A DNA stretch of 64,000 bases from Ipomoea triloba (GCF_003576645.1 NC_044916.1:25939294-26003293), one strand, 5' to 3'; positions 46,224 through 58,369 are shown, counted from the first letter of the stretch. Notes: generated by a model from the sequence alone, not told the origin. Numbers and translations are program-made.

Positions 46224-46328
46224 TACCAAGTACCTTGTGATTAGATGACATGTAGTGACTCTCCCATATGGAGGTCATGAGACTCAGGTTGAAAAAGTAT
46301 AGATGAACAAATACTACAATGTAATATT
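46224..46328 (+). mobile_element. SINE, + strand, decayed
   Basis: Head ACCAAGTACCTTGTGATTAG, then TGACTCTCCCATATGGAGGT, then the 3' part GGTTGAAAAAGTATAGATGA and ACTACAATGTAAT. Confidence 0.55.
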
Positions 46329-46532
46329 GATCGATACTGAAAAGTTACTCCAGGTAGTTACGTTTTTCTATTTTTAGCTTATCGGCCTCACACTCATTTT
46401 AGTTATTTAACCAAGTCAAACAATTAAATTTAAGTTGGTTAAATAAACCAAAAGTTGGTTATTAAGTTGTTTTACAAACACCACTATATATCGTTGGTGT
46501 TAGATAAGTTTTATATATATATAGGGATGAGA

Positions 46533-47156
46533 TCTAGTGCAAAGAAGATTTTGGGTAAAACATGCGGTGAGATTTGAGTCATTGATCAACTACTCAAATC
46601 AATGAAAATTTATATATATTAAAAAAAGGTGCATTCTGAGAACAAAGAATCAAAGTGTAAAAATGACGCACCTGAAGTGTTACAAAGACGCACCTTAAGT
46701 AATAAAAACACGCACTTTAAGTGCTAAAATAGCGCACCTTAAGTGCTAAAATAGCGCACCTTAAGTGGAGAACTTATGCACATTAAGTGTATAACTGATG
46801 CACTTTAAATGTTTAAATAGAACACCTTAAGTGTTAAAAGGATGCACATTAAACTTTGAAAAGACCCTTAAGTTTTAGAACACACCTTAAGTTCTCAAGT
46901 ATATAACTGATGCACCACTAGTCTTAAGAAAATGCACAACAATGAAAATGCACAAAAACACCCCATAACTCTCATGTCCCTAATTGTGCATTTCCGAACA
47001 TTGTGTGGTGTATATTTGCATACCTAGTGGTGTGTTTTTTGTGATGCGTACCTAATGGTACATATTTGTGTTGTGCATTTTTCTAATACTAGTGGTGTAT
47101 TTTGTTAACAGTAGTGGTGTATACTGCACCGACCGCACGGAAAAGTGCGGCCACAC

Positions 47157-47160
<4 letters not shown>
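46533..47160 (+). mobile_element. Possible short Helitron with a GCACCTTAAGTG motif array
   Basis: It begins TC after A (46533) and ends with a hairpin CCGCAC-GGAAAA-GTGCGG (47133-47150) followed by CTGA and then T, as Helitron termini do. The interior (46670-46880) is an array of GCGCACCTTAAGTG units; later GTGGTGTATWTTTGT units run in another orientation. Without a relative to compare, the call is tentative. Confidence 0.42.

Positions 47161-47208
<48 letters not shown>
47160..47208. repeat. (TA)n microsatellite
   Basis: TA run directly after the possible Helitron end. Confidence 0.95.
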
Positions 47209-47209
<1 letters not shown>

Positions 47210-47377
47210 CCTTCATATCATTTTCTTTTTTGTTTAAAAAAAAAACAAAGAAAAAAATTGAAATAACCTTTGACAAACTTAAAAAGCACCGGCCACTTCA
47301 TGAAGTGGAAGTGGAATTCTTATTCAAGCATTTGACCCCATCTTCATTAAAATAATCTAAAATTTAGCCACCTTCAT

Positions 47378-47525
47378 CCCTATATAAACCCAGCCACCAT
47401 CCATTCCATTTCTACACTTCATGCAATTCTGAGCTGAGCTAACTAGCTACCTATCATACCCATATTAAAGTTACTCGTTCAAAACCTTATAACTTTTCTT
47501 TTAATTTATTTGCTCATCATCATCC
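47378..47525 (+). promoter_or_regulatory. Core promoter and leader of the CLE gene
   Basis: TATATAAACC at 47381 is a good plant TATA box. It is followed by a C/A-rich leader (CATCCATTCCATTTCTACAC) and about 115 bp to the ATG. Confidence 0.65.
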
Positions 47526-47750
47526 ATGGCTGGGTTGGTTAGGTTTTGGATGTGCCTCCTCCTTGTTTTGGTTGCAGGTTTAGGCTGCGAAACTCGACTT
47601 CTCCACCCATCTCCAGTAATTCTTAAGAAGAAAGGTGCATTGATGGAGCAAGCTCACGAAATTATAAAGGCCACTATAAGTGCAAGAGTTCGAGTTGAAT
47701 ACAATGTTGACAGGCTTAGTCCTGGAGGGCCTGACCCTAAGCATCATTAG
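47526..47750 (+). CDS. CLE-family peptide hormone precursor, 74 aa
   Basis: A single-exon frame gives a 74-aa pre-propeptide. The N-terminus is a clear signal peptide (hydrophobic WMCLLLVLVAGLGC, about residues 8-21). A variable basic region follows. Residues 63-74 at the extreme C-terminus are RLSPGGPDPKHH, the CLE dodecapeptide with the usual Pro4, Gly6, Pro7, Asp8, Pro9 and HisHis end. Known CLE precursors are secreted and trimmed to a 12-13-residue peptide, often with hydroxylated or arabinosylated prolines, which binds CLAVATA1-type receptor kinases to control stem-cell or vascular fate. The sequence is of the CLE1-7-like type. Length and layout match the family. The start is the only ATG giving a signal peptide, with a TATA box about 145 bp upstream. 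Which CLE member it is cannot be settled here. Confidence 0.93.
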   Translation: MAGLVRFWMCLLLVLVAGLGCETRLLHPSPVILKKKGALMEQAHEIIKATISARVRVEYNVDRLSPGGPDPKHH

Positions 47751-48328
47751 GGTTAAGTTGCTTGAATTTATCTAAATTTTCTTCATACCATTCCGGAAAA
47801 TAATTGAGTATATAAATGTCGAAGAGTACTATGTTGATTATAAGGATCAATATATTCCAATTTTAGTTCGCCCTACATTTTTATACTTTTGATTCTATCT
47901 TGATTTTAAAATTGACTGATTTGGTACATAATCTTCGAAAATTTGTTACTTTTGGTTTTAGTCAAATATTTAATTTGACATTTAGAGAACTAAAAGTGAC
48001 AAGTTTTTAAAGACAAATATCAAACATAATCAATTTAAATTCAGGTATCAAAAGTGGAAAAATTTAATAGTGGAAAGAGTACTACAATTGGAATTAGCCC
48101 TATAATTTAGTAATGTATCTTTTATGGTTGAAGTTTTATTTTTAAAATTTCAGACCAATCATTGAAGTAGTTTGTGACAAGCTAGGGTACTCACATCTTT
48201 GGAGGCATATATGTAACTCGTCTGCTCGATATTTGTTGTTTATAAATGAAAATCCTTTTTTATGTTTGTGTATTTTTTTATTAACAAAATGGTGGCATTT
48301 TGATAACTCTAGTCAAATTAGTCAAACC
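47751..48328. other. CLE 3' flank and intergenic
   Basis: AT-rich sequence with no further gene recognised. Confidence 0.5.
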
Positions 48329-48616
48329 AGAAAATCAGCATTTTGGTTCATCAATTGTTTCCCAACTATCAAGGTAGTCCCTAGTTTTCGATTTCAACCA
48401 ATTTGATCTTCGAATTGTTTAAAATTTCGTCAATTAAACTCTTTTAGGGACCAAACTGACAGAATTTTAAAAATGTGGAAATCACCATTTTGATCCTCGG
48501 AAGGGTTTAATTGACGAAATTTTAAACAATTCAATGATCAAATTGGTTGAAATTGAAAACTATAGACTACATTGATTATTAGGAAACAGTTGAGGAACCA
48601 AAATGATAATTAACTC
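48329..48616. mobile_element. Foldback MITE without clear TSD
   Basis: Arms of about 110 bp are inverted: CATTTTGGTTCATCAATTG with TTTAAAATTTCGTCAATTAA, against TTAATTGACGAAATTTTAAA with CAGTTGAGGAACCAAAATG. The end GATAATTAACTC resembles the 7601-8123 family. Confidence 0.6.
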
Positions 48617-50011
48617 TTATATTAGTCAGACTGTTATCTTGGTAAGAACAAGATTCTAATTCCGACTCCTGATGGGAGCCGTCTATTCGTCTTTTTCGTT
48701 TGAGCTGATCAATTATGAACAACTCAAAATTTACCCAATGTACAACCTCAAATAGTCACTTCGGATTTCACTCGCCACCCAAAATATTGGACATCAATGC
48801 CATCTCGTTGATGTGGATTTCAATATTTGTATGGTATAATCAGCATTTACAATATAAAATTACTCACTCCATTACAATTCATAATGTTGCAACTAACATA
48901 CTTGTCTTAGTGGGGTGCTCCGTGCATGAAAGAAACATAAAATATGCAGTGATGAGTATGGAGGATAATATATCGTATTTGTTTGTATATTATCATCATG
49001 CATATTTATATGGTGGACTTGTACTTTATGGTGTTTATTAATTAGTTAAGTTGCCTTTGAACTAAATGCAGTACGAAATGTCGAATTACTCTTGGAGTAG
49101 TGGTTTAATTTTGTGCACTATTATTATTATTGGTGTCATCTTCATCCAAATGCAATAAGAATTAGGTAAATATCATATCATAGTAAAGGAATAAATGTAA
49201 ATGAATTTGGTGATTTTACCAGCAAACCAATTCAATCAGTAAAAATCTTAAGTATTTTTTAAACTTGTAACTTGGTCAAATTTCATCACTCTCTTATTTA
49301 TGTGTTGAATTGCAGGTTGTCCATAACTGACCAGCTCAAACTAAAAAGATCATAGTTCTCAAATAGAGTTGATCTTGAAAGTTTGTGATTACTAAGCCAA
49401 CTGTAGCACTAATATAATTCCGGCGGTGTCTAACCTTGCTAACAAAGCTCATAAATGCTAATATTTTTTTATCTTTATATTAGTTAAATGAATCGCGTTA
49501 CATAACTAAATAAATATCTAATGTTAAAAATAAATTGTATAATAATTAGATTAGAAAAATAAATAAATACTATAATTTCACATACACTTGATAATTAAAT
49601 TGTTCATTTGTTTATAACATTATAATATATTAAGTAATTGAAATCATCATCAATTATAGTCAATATTCAAAAATTCTGACTATCAAATATATAATTATAT
49701 GTAGTTGAATAATAAATTGTTTCATTTTGTTAAATCTCAAAAGAAATAAAAGAAAAATATTATATTTATTTTTAACCATCACAAGATTTGAGCTAAAAAT
49801 TTTATATACACCAATTTTATAAAAAATTATATAGTTCAAAAGTACAATCAAAAAATTAATTTCAACAAAACTTATAGAAAGATTTTTAAAAATTTTATCC
49901 TTAGGATTGATATGGTACAATGTGGGCAAAACTAAGAAAACAAGGGTACGGTAAAATTAATTAAGAACTATTTGTAAATTTATAAGAATGAAAGCCCAAT
50001 GTATAAGTTAT
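48617..50011. other. Intergenic, no gene seen
   Basis: A 108-codon open frame at 48715-49041 lacks any recognisable domain and has no promoter signal that I can support. Confidence 0.5.
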
Positions 50012-50253
50012 CAATCATTATTGCGTGGACCATAAACAAAAAGTACAATTTTTAATATACTAAAAGTACATTATTTTTGTACATAAAATACATTATTTTA
50101 GTGTACATTATTTAAGTACTGAAAGTACATTATTTTATATATACAAAAATGTACCTTCAGTACAAAAATAATGTACCTTCAACATAATAAAAATGTACCT
50201 TATATTCATGGTCCATATAGCTATGTGGACCATGGTCCACAAAATAATTTGTC
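50012..50253. mobile_element. Mini-MULE of the same terminal-repeat family with its own motif array, 242 bp
   Basis: Flanks ATAAGTTAT and ATAAGCTAT form a 9-bp TSD with one mismatch. Ends CAATCATTATTGCGTGGACC and GGTCCACAAAATAATTTGTC are inverted. The right repeat holds a dyad GGTCCATATAGCTATGTGGACC split at its centre. The interior is an AGTACATTATTTT array in the left half and AAAATAATGTACCTT in the right half. Confidence 0.8.
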
Positions 50254-51440
50254 ATAAGCTATTAATGCAATCAATTACATTAACATAGTTTTAATTTCAA
50301 TTAATTATAACTTGAGGGTTAACATTGCATTATTGGAAATAATTTTTATTAATATAGAAAAGAGAGTATAAAGAACAAGCTGTTAATGCAATTTAGGGCT
50401 GCTTATACAAATAAGTTATAAGCTCTGTTTGATAAAATAGGAGAAGTTTAAGTGCAAGAAGAGCCAAAGTTTGTCTTTGCGCACCGTCAAGATTATTGGT
50501 TAGTAATTAAATTTCCAAGTAGTCCATGAAAATTTTGATATCTACTCCAACTAGATAAAGCTAGCACCCACACAAACTAGTAAGGACAATTCAAGAAAAC
50601 CCAATAACAATGCAATACAATCATTGGCCTAGCAGTTCAAGGCTAGCAACTCAAGTATAAAGAAACCAGAGAACAATTAACTAAATTGAAAATGATGAAA
50701 ATAAAATATGCAATTGCTAAATTGCTTATTTTAAGACAGATCAGATGTGAAGAAACAACGAAGGCATGACTAGACTTCTAACTATGATGAAAATTACAGC
50801 CACCGCCAATTAGACGGAGCAGCTTAATACCCCCAACAGTTATATGCAACATTTTCTTTTCAAATGACGTGTCTTTATAATTACACATAAGATTAATTAA
50901 TTAAAAATAGTAAATGAAAATAAAGTATTATTTTAAACCTTATAAAAAAAAGACGTCGCATCAAGAGTAATTTTGGAACTCTTTTCTTTAGTCGAGAAGG
51001 ATTAGGGATGTATATCGGGTAAAATGCCCAACGCAGGTTGCAAAGTCTTTTCAAACACATTTTGAGACTTGATTTGCACCACCTTTACGCGCAAAACAGA
51101 GATTTTATGCTATAAAATGTAAACTCCTTCTAAAAGCGAATTATATATATACTAGTGCAAACTTAATTTTTATTCCAATGGGAGACAGGCTACTTTTAAG
51201 CATTCACATCTCCATTTTCCAACTCAAATCGGTTTAGGAATGACAATGGAGCGAGGCGATGCGGGAGATATATTCCCTGCCCCTGAACCCGCACTCCCAC
51301 CCCAATCCCCGCACCCATGCGGGTAATTAATTAAATTCCTACCCCATCTTTGCCAACTCAGGGATTTCGTAGGTGTGGATAATACCCAACTCGCAAGTCT
51401 AATCATTAATATTGCACATAACTCTAACAAACGTTTATAA
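50254..51440. other. Intergenic with retroelement-like fragments
   Basis: 51000-51180 resembles 41640-41830. 51236-51400 (GAGCGAGGCGATGCGGG and CCCGCACCCATGCGGGTAAT) looks like a decayed foldback element. No gene. Confidence 0.45.
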
Positions 51441-51441
51441 A

Positions 51442-51760
51442 TGTTAGTAATATTAGCATTAATATTTATATTATATGTGGTTAGTGAATATGTGGTGTAA
51501 TTGTTTGACTCTAGCTAACCTATTGTATAGGAGAGTATTACGTTTCCTAATTGTTATAGGATTGTATTATTGCATTTCATTAGATAGAGAATACAATTTG
51601 AATTATCTCTGGTATTAATTAGCATTAGGTCTCACTAATTTTCCTCTTCCCAACCCGATGTCAACCAACTCCTCCGAGCGTACGGTGATTGCCGTCGCCG
51701 TATCTGCTCCGGCCACCACCACAAATTCCCTCTCCGCAGCCCACCACTTCGTGTCTATTA
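51442..51760 (+). mobile_element. Truncated Ty1-copia retrotransposon: LTR end, primer site, gag start
   Basis: An LTR-like stretch starts TGTTAGTAATATTAGC (51442). TCTGGTATTAATTAGCAT (about 51608) resembles a decayed Met-tRNA primer site. An ATG at 51658 then opens MSTNSSERTVIAVAV...AAHHFVSIKLTSRYY, the usual start of copia Gag (which normally continues into LTSRNYLLW). Homology is lost after about 51775, so only the 5' end remains. Confidence 0.6.
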
Positions 51761-51985
51761 AACTCACGTCAAGATATTATCGGTTTTGTGCCTCCAGTGC
51801 GCATTTTTTGCCTTCCGGTGCACATTGTCCATTCTTCCAGAGCATATTGGTATGCCTTCCAGAGCACAATGTTGAAGTTAATAGGTGACGAATTTATTTT
51901 CTTTTTTATCTAGGGCTGAGATTTTTTCTCATTTCTCACCTGCGGCTTTCTTCTCACCCGAACCTCTTCATAAATAAATAAATAA

Positions 51986-51989
<4 letters not shown>

Positions 51990-52060
<71 letters not shown>

Positions 52061-52299
52061 NNNNNNNNNNNNNNNNNNNNNNNNNNNNNNNNNNNNNNNN
52101 NNNNNNNNNNNNNNNNNNNNNNNNNNNNNNNNNNNNNNNNNNNNNNNNNNNNNNNNNNNNNNNNNNNNNNNNNNNNNNNNNNNNNNNNNNNNNNNNNNNN
52201 NNNNNNNNNNNNNNNNNNNNNNNNNNNNNNNNNNNNNNNNNNNNNNNNNNNNNNNNNNNNNNNNNNNNNNNNNNNNNNNNNNNNNNNNNNNNNNNNNNN

Positions 52300-52374
<75 letters not shown>
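51990..52374. repeat. (TA)n microsatellite with a 239-N gap
   Basis: TA runs on both sides of N at 52061-52299. The gap is probably only unresolved microsatellite. Confidence 0.95.
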
Positions 52375-52377
<3 letters not shown>

Positions 52378-53261
52378 GCTTGTAATTGTTATGTATGTAT
52401 TGGATCATATGAGAACAAATCCTTAGGAGAAAACTAGGAATAATCAATCTCAACCTTAGAAAAATTGGATGGACCATATATGATTTTAAAAAATACGGTG
52501 GTATTTTCGTAATTATTTCTAACTTTACTATGAAAACTTGAATACTAAAATCTGTAATTTTCAGAATTTTCCAGTTTGCAGATTTAGTACTAACATTTTT
52601 CAAATTTAATTTTAAAAGATTGCATTCACAAAAATTTGAATGAATATTGTAATTAGGGTTTTGATTTTAGAGTTTATGACTGCGTTTTTTTAATTTGGTT
52701 TAATGGTTCACTTTTTACTACTTAACATCTAGCATTTATGGTTTAGATTTAAATTTTAACTTTTTCATTGATTTTGTAAGATTTACCAAGTTTGCATATT
52801 TAGTTGTTAAAGATTGCATATTTAAGTTTTCAAGTTTACATAGTGAAGTTGATAATAATTACAAAATGTCACTATATTTTTTTAAAACTTGATCAAAACC
52901 ATCGAATTTTTACAGATGTAAAGTTGAAATTTGTTCTTAATTTTCTCACGAGGTGTGTTCTCAATGAATCCAAAGCCTGTATGTGTGTGTGTTTTTTAAA
53001 AGAAAAAAAAAGATTGATTCAATTTTTAATTCTTTTATTATAATTATATTATATTCCTTTATTATCAATTATTAATTTGATTGCTTTTGGTCTTTCAATT
53101 TATTCAAATTGACTAAATTCAATTAAAATTTTCTTTACTCTCACCAAAATTTCACCTTTTTTTTTTTTTTATGTAAGGACACTTGACAAGATCAATAACA
53201 AAAAATGTCACATAGATAGTAGTCTAATAAAAGTGAAAATATAACTATAAAAATAATCTCG
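52375..53261. other. Intergenic, no gene seen
   Basis: Contains phrases AATCAATCTCAACC and GGATGGACCATATATGATTT and, at 52945, CTCACGAGGTGTGTTCTCAA. These recall other TA-associated elements in the window. Confidence 0.45.
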
Positions 53262-53436
53262 TTTTTTTTTTTCTGAATACTACTAACCCTATGACAATGC
53301 AGTATCTGTTCATAACTACTTTCCCAACCTATTGAAGGTTGGGGCAAGGGTCAATATTGACTCCACTGAGGCTCGAACCCACCACCTCCCGTGTAAAGGG
53401 AAGGGTTTGATGCCACTGAACCACAAGGTCCTTGGC
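53262..53436 (-). mobile_element. tRNA-derived SINE, minus strand, complete
   Basis: TSD AATCTCG (53255-53261 and 53437-53443). Poly-T is followed by GAATACTACTAACCCTATGA, GCAGTATCTGTTCATAACTA, CTGAGGCTCGAACCCACCAC (reverse B box) and GAACCACAAGGTCCTTGGC (reverse A-box end). A short insertion (AGGTTGGGGCAAGG) sits near 53336. Confidence 0.87.
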
Positions 53437-54753
53437 AATCTCGTATTTAGTATTGATAGATTAATCAAATTTAGTCCAAATTAACATGACGTGTAATGGC
53501 TAATATAGTACGTGTGTGTAATCCATTTGTGTTAATGAATATACAACAATAACCCGATTAAAGAGCCGTAAGGACAATAACTAATTGTTATCAAAATTAT
53601 TTTGCCTACGCTTTTTGTTTTCAAAATAATCAATAGGATCAAACACATGATTATAGATCATAAATTATAGTCCAGCATGAAGTTACAATGTTCTTCTATA
53701 CACAAACATACAAATAAAAGTTTATTGAAAAAAAAAAAAAAAAACTTAGACAATGAGATGTTAATGCATTTGAATCCCAAAGCCACTAACCCATAAAAAA
53801 GTTATATTCATTATGCATTTTAATTATACAAGATACATAAACTTACAAGTATTTTATATGTGTGTGCGTGTGTTGGGGGGTGGGGGTGGGGGGGGCAAGG
53901 ATACCTCCACCCGCACTCATCCCCCCTCCCTCAATACCCGCGTGTATAAAAACTTTCCATCATCATCACACATTACTCAAATCGTGCAAGTATCTTAATA
54001 TCCATTGGGGATTTGGGGAACAATCGGATGCGAGTAGAATTGTCATCCCTAAATCGATCTATTTTGAGAATCAATATCACATTCACCCATTATTCATTTT
54101 AATAGTACAATATATCAATTTTTCGTTTCATTTATAAGAATTAAAATCCACTTTAATCTGACTAAAATCGAAAGCAGACATCACATATATTTATACTACA
54201 AAATAATCCCTTAAAATATATTTTAGTTAAAAGATTTCAAAAGTGAGATGGTTGTGATTGGTCAAAGCTATTGTTTACTAGATTTCAAAGAAAAATACGC
54301 TAAAGTCTTGGATTTTGTAAAGGTTTAAAAGCTATTGTTTGCCAAAAGAATTAGACCAAAATATGTTGAAGAGTTTAAACTAGGAAAACTAAATTGAAAT
54401 GAAAAATAAAGCCAACAATTTAAATCAAAACGTGCAACTACGGAAACAAGAAAAAATATAATAAATGGAAAGAACTCTCTAGAAACAACATTTTAGATTT
54501 CATTTATTGAACCTCTTACTCTAAAATTAATACCATCAATTATTTATTAATGTAAGTGCGATGTGATCATTTTTACTCATTGATTTTAAACACCTATATA
54601 CACGAAGTAGCGCAAGGTATAATTAAATTATATACCGCTACCCATCTATATCTCTAGCGCACAAATTAGGCTTCCACTTTCGCTCCATCCCCTAATTTCT
54701 ACAACCTATAACTAAGTTGGTCTTACATAACTTTAAAACAAGGATATAAATCA
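53437..54753. other. Intergenic with a G-rich patch
   Basis: 53872-53950 has G-runs then C-runs, and 54001-54050 reads GGGGATTTGGGGAACAATCG to ATTGTCATCCCT. This looks like a decayed GC-biased foldback element. No gene. Confidence 0.45.
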
Positions 54754-55561
54754 TAGGGGTGGGCAATTCGGTTCGGTTTATCCGAACAGAACCGAACTGG
54801 ACCAGACCGATCCGATCCGAACCGAACCGAACTAGTAATACAAAACCGAACGGTTCGAGATTCTTGTAAACCGAACGGTTCGGTTAAAAACCGAACCGAA
54901 CCGAACGGAACGTTGTTAGGTTTTAATAATAATATATACAAATATATATTATATATAATAAATATATATTAAATTATATATATGTATATCCTAATTGGAA
55001 TGAAAAAATTCATTCCTCCAGTTCACTGGAATGAAATTTCAAGAATTGAAATTTCATTCCAGTGAACTGGAAGTCCAATTTTAGAATATTAGTTCCAGTT
55101 TTATTTTTTATTTATTATTATTTTTTTAATTCAACTGGCCCTATTACATTGTAACATATGCTAATCTAATATTATTAATTTTTTTAAAATTTGTTTCTCA
55201 GCATTAGTTTTATTTTTTATTTTAATTTGTTTGAATTGTTAATTTGTTATGTTGGTATTTAATATTTAGATATTAGACTTTGGATTTGGATTATGTGATG
55301 TTTCATACATAGTTATTACGGTGTCCCGTTAAGTCGTAGTGTCCCTGGCCGCCTTATCGCGTAGGAAATGTTGAAATTCGGGGGTAGTAAACCGAACCGA
55401 AACCGAACCGAATTAAATCCGAACCGAAATCAAACCGTTTCAAACCGAACCGAAATCGAACCGAACTCTAATATTAAACCGAATGGTTTAATTTTTTTAA
55501 AACCGAAAAACCGAAACCGAAACCGAAAAAACCGAACCAAAAACCGAAATGCCCACCCCTA
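54754..55561. mobile_element. Foldback hAT element built of CGGTT/AACCG repeats, 808 bp
   Basis: An 8-bp TSD ATAAATCA flanks it (54746-54753 and 55562-55569). Ends are TAGGGGTGGGCA and TGCCCACCCCTA. The left arm is GGTTCGGTT-type repeats with ACCGAACGGTTCGG palindromes, and the right arm is ACCGAACCGAAA-type repeats. The middle holds a 3' SINE remnant (about 55118-55160). No transposase. Confidence 0.87.
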
Positions 55562-55569
55562 ATAAATCA

Positions 55570-55977
55570 CATTGAAAACAGAATTAAATGTGTCAGTAAA
55601 AATGTTTCAAAAATTCATTGAATTGGTCAAAGTACTCAACCTGAGGACCAACATAAACTATTTTCAAATCAACCTTGCCTCTTTTGATATGATCTCACTA
55701 ACATTGTGACATCTGGTACAAACAAATGTTCAGTGTTTTCATCACTAACAATTCAGTGGTAAGCAAGGACAAGTACAAAGTAGGCAAAGACAAATTATAT
55801 ATCATCATCAGTTCATTCCAAATTATTTGAACCAGTATTTCATCTAGGCCGAGTCTGCTTGAATTTTTAATAGCTAAATCTAAGAAACTGGCAGTCTCTA
55901 CAATCCGAGTAGACAACAATTGCTCGAAATTATTATTCAAAATTGTGAATCACTCAATGGCAAAAGGGGAGAATTTC
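55570..55977 (-). other. 3' flank of the malate dehydrogenase gene
   Basis: Probable 3' UTR, AT-rich. No separate gene. Confidence 0.5.
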
Positions 55978-58369
55978 TTAATTCTGGTTGGCAAACTGGA
56001 TTCCCTTCTCAATAGAAGATTTCAGCTCAGGCTTGAGTTTCTCTAGCCCTTCCTTCTCAAAGTCCGAGAGAGAACCCAACCCTAGCACTTCCTCCACACC
56101 ATTTTTGCCAAGTCTCACCTGATAATAGAACAATTTCCGCCTTAGAATCACACCAGTATATAGGCCAACCAAGGAAAAGTGCAGTCCATTCATAGAGATG
56201 AGACTACAACTAAGTATGCATTATATACATTCATTAGTTAATAGATTTCAAATACCTTGGACGCAAAGAAAGGAAGCTCAGTGACAGTTGACTGAACAAA
56301 AGAACATTCCACAACATCAGGAACACCGTTGAGTCCTTTCAAGCAAGCATCTGCAAATATGGCACCGGCATATCTACAAGAGTCACAATGCTGAGAGGGT
56401 CAAATACATGGTTATAGAAGTAATAGATCTGGAAGTAACAGAAGAAGTATTTAGAAGTAAACACGAGAAAGTGGCAAGTATTGCAAAGACGAAAAGCATT
56501 TCATGTAACAGGAGAACTATTCAGTACTGACAATCAAAAACTTGCTTTTCAAAATATCAAGATTGTTCAAAATAATACACACAGCATGTGCAAGTGCAAA
56601 GACAAGATAGAGAGACTCGCACACACATTCCACACACACTTCTTCCCCCAACAAAGGATAGCAATTATTTGGTTGCAGCTAGTGCCAGAAATAGCCTAAC
56701 ATTTTTGTTCCAGCAAATGAAACTAACTTCCTAGACCATTTATGAGAATCTTGATTTATAATAACATCAAATGGGAACAATCAGTTTAAACTTACGCCAT
56801 TGAGAGTGTGGCTGAACCCTTTCCAGCCTTAGCTTCCACAACTTCCGTACCTCCGTCTTGTGTTCTTTTTGTTAGTGCAACAATCACATCATGTGGTAAG
56901 TTCGCTTGTGGAGTAGCCTAAAGTTTAACATGTAACTAAGTCAATATACTAAATGTCAAAAATGTGAACACTATTACTTATGTGAAATACGAAAGAGAGG
57001 TAAGATTACTTGAGAAAACAATGGGAGAATTGTTACGCCTGCATGACCACCAATGACAGGTACATTGACCTCTGAAAATAGGAGCAGAATAGTAAGATAA
57101 TCTATGCGATTTCTGACAATAAAATAAGAAAATATATGTGCAATTGCATAATTGGATAACCCACAGTTAAACAAATAAAATAAAATAAAATAAAAAATGG
57201 GTGATTGCTGAAATGGACATGCATTAAGAAGCATACCAGCTACGTTAACATTGGCTTTTCCAGCATAGAAAGTCTTGGCCCGGACAACATCAAGTGTTGT
57301 GACCCCAAAGAGTCTCTTTTCATCATATGTTCCAGCCTTTTTAAAGACCTCAGCAGCAATTGGGACAGTGGAGTTTACAGGGTTGCTAATCATATTGACA
57401 AGAGCCTTTTATATTGGGCAGGAGAAGTGTTAGATCAGAAAATCAATACCTATAAATTTTGACAATGCACAAAAGGCTTGTTTGGGAACCAGATACTCAC
57501 ATTTGGGCAATACTTGGCAATGCCAGCACACAGTGACTTCACAATGCCAGCATTGATGTTGAAGAGATCATCACGGGTCATTCCGGGCTTCCTGGGAACA
57601 CCAGCTGGAATGATGACAACATCAGCTCCCTCCAGAGCCTTGCCAAGGTTTTCATCTCCCATAAACCCAACCACCTATACACACAAAGAAGAAAAAAATC
57701 CTTCAAAATTAGAATGAGATTGAAAGTAATTAAACAAAATAAAGAAAAACTGTGATCCATGATCTTCAAATGGTGAAATTGGAACTGATTTTATAGAGAA
57801 TTTCAAAAGGCAGAAACTCAGAAATCAAAGCCTAAAATTTTAAAACCCTAGAGGCCTCGAGACTGGAAAACAAATCAAGTAAGAATCCATAAAACCTATG
57901 TCACAAATCAGACATTCAATGTAATTAAACAAGACCACTCAAAGAAAACTGAGATCGAGTCTCTATAAATGAACAAACCAGTACCGATTTGATACAGAGC
58001 TTCAAAAATTCCAATAAATCCAAAAGTAAACCACAACATACGCAAACAAACCAGACAAAAATAATAATTCACAGCAGAGATCTACTAGAACAACAGCCAA
58101 ATGAGATCGAAGAGTGATACCTCAGATCTGGTATTGATGTGGCTGACATCGGCAGCAACGCCAGGAGTCCCGGCGATATCGAAAAGGGAAAGGTGAGATA
58201 CGAGAGGATTGAGCTTCATGAGCAGAGAGAGCGGCTGGCCGATCCCTCCGGCGGCTCCCAAGATGGCGACTTTCCGCTCGGGGGCGGACCCGGACGCAAA
58301 CCCGCGGCGCGTGACGCGCGAAGCATCGGAAGAGTTTCTGAGAAGTGATCTCAACATTGATGATCTCAT
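55978..58369 (-). CDS. mMDH: Mitochondrial malate dehydrogenase (NAD), 7 exons, 344 aa
   Basis: Exons on the minus strand: 58369-58121, 57674-57501, 57405-57237, 57071-57010, 56917-56796, 56373-56256, 56118-55978. All introns are GT-AG and the frame is open to the stop. The first ~30 residues are an Arg/Ser-rich mitochondrial targeting peptide ending [17 protein letters not shown] (38-48) is the NAD-binding loop. [15 protein letters not shown] (106-120) carries the substrate-binding arginines. GGHAG contains catalytic His207. The [16 protein letters not shown] and [15 protein letters not shown] blocks are typical of the C-terminal half. Length matches plant mMDH (about 340-347 aa). It interconverts malate and oxaloacetate in the matrix for the TCA cycle and redox shuttles. 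No neighbour is functionally linked. I see no defect; the gene appears functional. Confidence 0.96.

Noticed and set aside
48715..49041. 108-codon frame near the CLE gene
   Set aside because: No family resemblance, no promoter or splice evidence, AT-rich codon content like the surrounding DNA.
51968..52603. 211-codon frame rich in Tyr-Ile
   Set aside because: Translation of a TA microsatellite and an N gap.
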